From NCBI GenBank assembly GCA_015679605.1, contig JAAAVE010000742.1, forward strand, positions 2,862 to 13,157: a stretch of DNA of 10,296 nt, in the 5' to 3' direction. The position numbers and the translations under genes were made by a program. Positions 8,472 to 10,296 of this stretch are shown in pieces. The number at the start of each line of letters is the position of its first letter. Within the stretch, counting starts at the first letter, position 1. Origin of the DNA: Podila epigama. Lineage: Eukaryota; Mortierellomycota; Mortierellomycetes; Mortierellales; Mortierellaceae. The notes under the pieces are model-generated. The model had not been told where the DNA came from. It saw nothing but the letters and a program-made list of their open reading frames with translations, and did not search any database.

Positions 8472-8510
8472 CTTCTTCTTGTTCTTCTTCTTCTTCTTCT
8501 TCTTCTTCTT
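8472..8510 (+). repeat. TTC microsatellite (nine perfect units at 8482-8508)
   Basis: A homopyrimidine TTC array, interrupted once by G at 8481. It is the reverse complement of the GAA array about 400 bp to the left, so the two could pair as inverted repeats. Confidence 0.85.
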
Positions 8511-8990
8511 GTGTTTTTGTACCAAACTGTTCACAAAATTTGACTTCTCGGGTTTGGTGCAAAGAAAAAACACACAGACCATGGAAGTTCATTTTGCCAA
8601 TTGATATATCCGTCGTCAACCTACTCTTGACTGTGAACACATCCAACAGGGAGGGATGAATCGCGTGCTGCACGTCGCAATGGAGACTCGGTGTTTGGTG
8701 TTCGTGCACTATTTGTCATAGAAAAAAAAAAGTACTCTTGCACCGTGCATTAAACAAAAAATAAAAGGGTACCTCCATGTGAATCACAAAGAGTCATCCC
8801 TATCAGGGATCAAGGTTGCTGCGCTTCTTAAATCCGACACTCATGTTCCGCCGCCTTCCACATGGAAAATGTTCAAACACATTCAAAAACATTCTTGGAC
8901 TCAACGAAATGAGGAAGGAACAGAGAGGAATACCTGTCTAAAAACCTTACTCGTACCATTCATAGAACCAACAAAGTCAGACTTTTTCCT

Positions 8991-9010
8991 ATTTTATTTT
9001 ATTTTATTTT
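8991..9010 (-). terminator. (ATTTT)4 array, probable polyadenylation signal of the UBA-protein gene
   Basis: Read on the minus strand, four AAAAT units contain several overlapping AATAAA hexamers. They begin 23 bases beyond the stop codon of the UBA-domain gene, the right place for an A-rich positioning element or poly(A) signal. Inference from motif and distance. Confidence 0.5.
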
Positions 9011-9032
9011 AATTTATAACATTCACGTCGTC

Positions 9033-10169
9033 TTATCCCCAGTCCAGTAAATGGTTCAGGGCCTTGGTAGGGTCATAATCGTATTTTTCCAGTGCTTCAC
9101 GACTCTGCTCACGTGTGAATCCCATACTGGCGACCCGCTCAATCAACTCATTCGCCTCTGGTGGAGCTAAATGCGCTGCCTGCTGCACATCCTCATTTCC
9201 GCTCCCTCCCCCACTCAGTCCACGATCCATATCACTGGCTTCATTCGAGCCCCCGTTCATGCCATATTCCTTTGGAGGTTTCGGCTTTAGCATCGGCCTG
9301 TTTCCAAGCGTGGTCGACTGCCCACTCATAGACGAGGCGAGTAGTGGAGGAGGAGGCAAAGGAGGTCGAGTTGGCGTCATAGACCGATCAGTCACGTTCA
9401 TAGTGACATGATCCGGTGTTGTAGACGGCGTTGGTTGCGACTCAGTGTCCGTAGGGCGTCCTGGTCGAGCAGGCAATGGTGGGCGGCTCATTGCAGTCGT
9501 CAACGAGCTTGTGCCTTTACCCGATGGTGAAGATGTCATGGCCCTGGGCGGTGGAGGCAACGGTGGTGGAGATGGAGATGCTTTCCCAAATCGAGTATGC
9601 TGTTGGCTAGCACTGAGTCCTGTCACTGTCGACGCATGTCCACCCAAACTTCCCGCAGAGTGAGAATGTTGTGGCTGATGATGATGTTGCTGTGAAATGT
9701 TGCCAAGCCCTTGGTGTTGCTGTTTCTGGTCGACATAAGCCGCGACTGGGTTGGGCGAAGAGTTATACTGCTGATTATTGCCTCCCCCAGTCCTAGGCAT
9801 GTTGCTGCTCGACGCAAACATGTACTGAGCATGTGATGGATCTGCTGCCATGTATGATTGCGATGAATTTTGCGTTTGATGATACGGGTAGGACGAGTGT
9901 TGTTGTTGATGTTGATGCTGATGCTGATGCTGATGATGCTGTTGGGACAGAGAAGGATGATGCGGTTGTTGAGAGTAGCCTCTGTTGACGTTGCCGTTCT
10001 GCAACGAACTATCCTGCTGTGATATATGAGACGCGTTACTATGGCCCATCTGTCGAGAAATAACATCCTTCAACGCTGTCATATCATCTACTGGAGTTTC
10101 CCATGGGTCCGGAGGGCCTAGCCCTTGCTCAAACTCGCGATAATCCAGCCTCGTGTTAAACGTGGGCAT
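9033..10169 (-). CDS. Proline- and His/Gln-rich protein with C-terminal UBA domain (N-terminus uncertain)
   Basis: One open frame of 378 codons plus TAA. Residues 339-378 form a UBA domain: NELIERVASMGF with the conserved MGF loop (349-351), then EQSREAL, YDYDP, KALNHLLDW. This three-helix domain binds ubiquitin. The rest looks disordered: a charged start with DPWETP (21-26), a His/Gln tract (67-91), a second His/Gln stretch (about 148-170), and proline motifs at 200-208, 229-237 (RPPLPARPG), 268-275 (RPPLPPPP) and 295-300 (KPKPPK) that resemble SH3-binding sites. This layout is seen in fungal endocytic and trafficking adaptors, but I cannot name the protein. The ATG at 10169 has A at -3 and could be the start. 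However, a TTTTTAG acceptor-like sequence ends 9 bases before it, so this may be the last exon of a longer gene continuing to the right. Confidence 0.75.
   Translation of the reverse strand: MPTFNTRLDYREFEQGLGPPDPWETPVDDMTALKDVISRQMGHSNASHISQQDSSLQNGNVNRGYSQQPHHPSLSQQHHQHQHQHQHQQQHSSYPYHQTQNSSQSYMAADPSHAQYMFASSSNMPRTGGGNNQQYNSSPNPVAAYVDQKQQHQGLGNISQQHHHQPQHSHSAGSLGGHASTVTGLSASQQHTRFGKASPSPPPLPPPPRAMTSSPSGKGTSSLTTAMSRPPLPARPGRPTDTESQPTPSTTPDHVTMNVTDRSMTPTRPPLPPPPLLASSMSGQSTTLGNRPMLKPKPPKEYGMNGGSNEASDMDRGLSGGGSGNEDVQQAAHLAPPEANELIERVASMGFTREQSREALEKYDYDPTKALNHLLDWG
9890..9970 (-). repeat. CAT/CAG-rich tract coding the His/Gln run
   Basis: Tandem CAT CAG (His-Gln) codons with extra CAA/CAC codons encode the His/Gln-rich segment at about residues 67-93 of the UBA protein. 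It is in frame and typical of length-variable disordered regions. Confidence 0.8.
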
Positions 10170-10296
10170 AGTGGATTTCTAAAAACACAGAGATTGAACG
10201 CAAGTAGATATCAAAAACGAGATATTTAGACTCCATAGTCCATATACTGGCACGTATATACAGACGAAGCAAAGAAATGGCAACAACAACCACAAT
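10170..10296 (-). promoter_or_regulatory. Upstream of the UBA gene: promoter or intron
   Basis: Two readings fit. As a promoter, a TATATA at 10255-10260 lies about 86 bp before the ATG. As an intron, a possible GTATAT donor near 10262 and a pyrimidine-rich TTTTTAG acceptor ending at 10179 would give about 85 nt, a normal size here. The intron could lie in a 5' UTR or between coding exons. Confidence 0.4.

Larger units (their letters stand above)
7909..9032. promoter_or_regulatory. Long spacer: MFS promoter/5' UTR and 3' end of the UBA-protein gene
   Basis: This 1.1-kb stretch has no supported gene on either strand; frames present are driven by simple repeats and lack recognisable protein features. 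The part next to the MFS start (7921-8300) is strongly purine-biased on the plus strand: GTGAGTGAGT units (about 7953-7992), then a GAA array and A-rich DNA. On the MFS-sense strand this is a CT-rich leader typical of fungal promoters. Further out are a telomere-like motif, a CATGG array, a TTC array, and finally an ATTTT array near the UBA-protein stop codon. Confidence 0.55.

Noticed and set aside
8144-8709. Open frames on both strands (171 and 150 codons) in the spacer
   Set aside because: Both are held open by simple repeats (poly-Ser or poly-Glu from the TTC array) and show no domain, good start context or splice logic.
8796-8810. Inverted repeat ATCCCT-ATC-AGGGAT, which also resembles half of a bacterial tet operator
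   Set aside because: The stem is only 6 bp, the second operator half does not match, and the context is a fungal spacer; chance is the simplest explanation.
1-10296. tRNA, rRNA, CRISPR array, transposon ends or origin
   Set aside because: Reading both strands I found no cloverleaf-like tRNA core, rRNA-like segment, spaced direct repeats or terminal inverted repeats; only simple tandem repeats are present.

Overview
The window is nuclear DNA from a filamentous fungus. Every multi-exon gene carries short introns (81 to 204 nt) with GT...AG ends, start codons have A at -3 or a CCACCATGG-like context, and intergenic DNA is full of poly-A/T, AAT, GAA/TTC and pyrimidine-rich tracts. The intron-rich rec8, the Ser/Asn/Gln-rich insertions and the microsatellites inside introns would fit an early-diverging lineage such as Mortierellomycota. 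That placement is inference from style, not from a marker gene.

Layout. 1-1022 (minus) is the 5' part of a meiotic cohesin kleisin gene, rec8. It is split into six small exons that no single long reading frame reveals, and it runs off the left edge. 1023-1446 is a divergent promoter shared with the next gene; it holds a pair of ACGCG boxes of the MCB (MBF-binding) type. 1447-2932 (plus) is a four-exon short-chain dehydrogenase of the retinol-dehydrogenase/WWOX-like class with an extra Ser/Thr-rich segment. 3350-5074 (plus) is an intronless, probably mitochondrial pentatricopeptide-repeat (PPR) protein. 5075-5386 is a convergent spacer with poly-A and AAT repeats. 5387-7908 (minus) is a six-exon, 14-helix major facilitator transporter of the DHA2 (drug:H+ antiporter) type. 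7909-9032 is a 1.1-kb spacer rich in purine/pyrimidine tracts that probably acts as the transporter promoter plus the 3' end of the next gene. 9033-10169 (minus) is a proline- and His/Gln-rich protein ending in a UBA (ubiquitin-binding) domain; its start is uncertain and the gene may continue to the right.

The five genes do not form an evident pathway. They look like ordinary dispersed fungal genes for meiosis, redox metabolism, mitochondrial RNA handling, efflux and ubiquitin-linked adaptor function. I see no mobile element, CRISPR array, tRNA, rRNA or biosynthetic core enzyme. The most useful result is the reconstruction of rec8 and of the exon structures of the SDR and MFS genes. All exon joins below were checked by hand for GT/AG borders and preserved reading frame.
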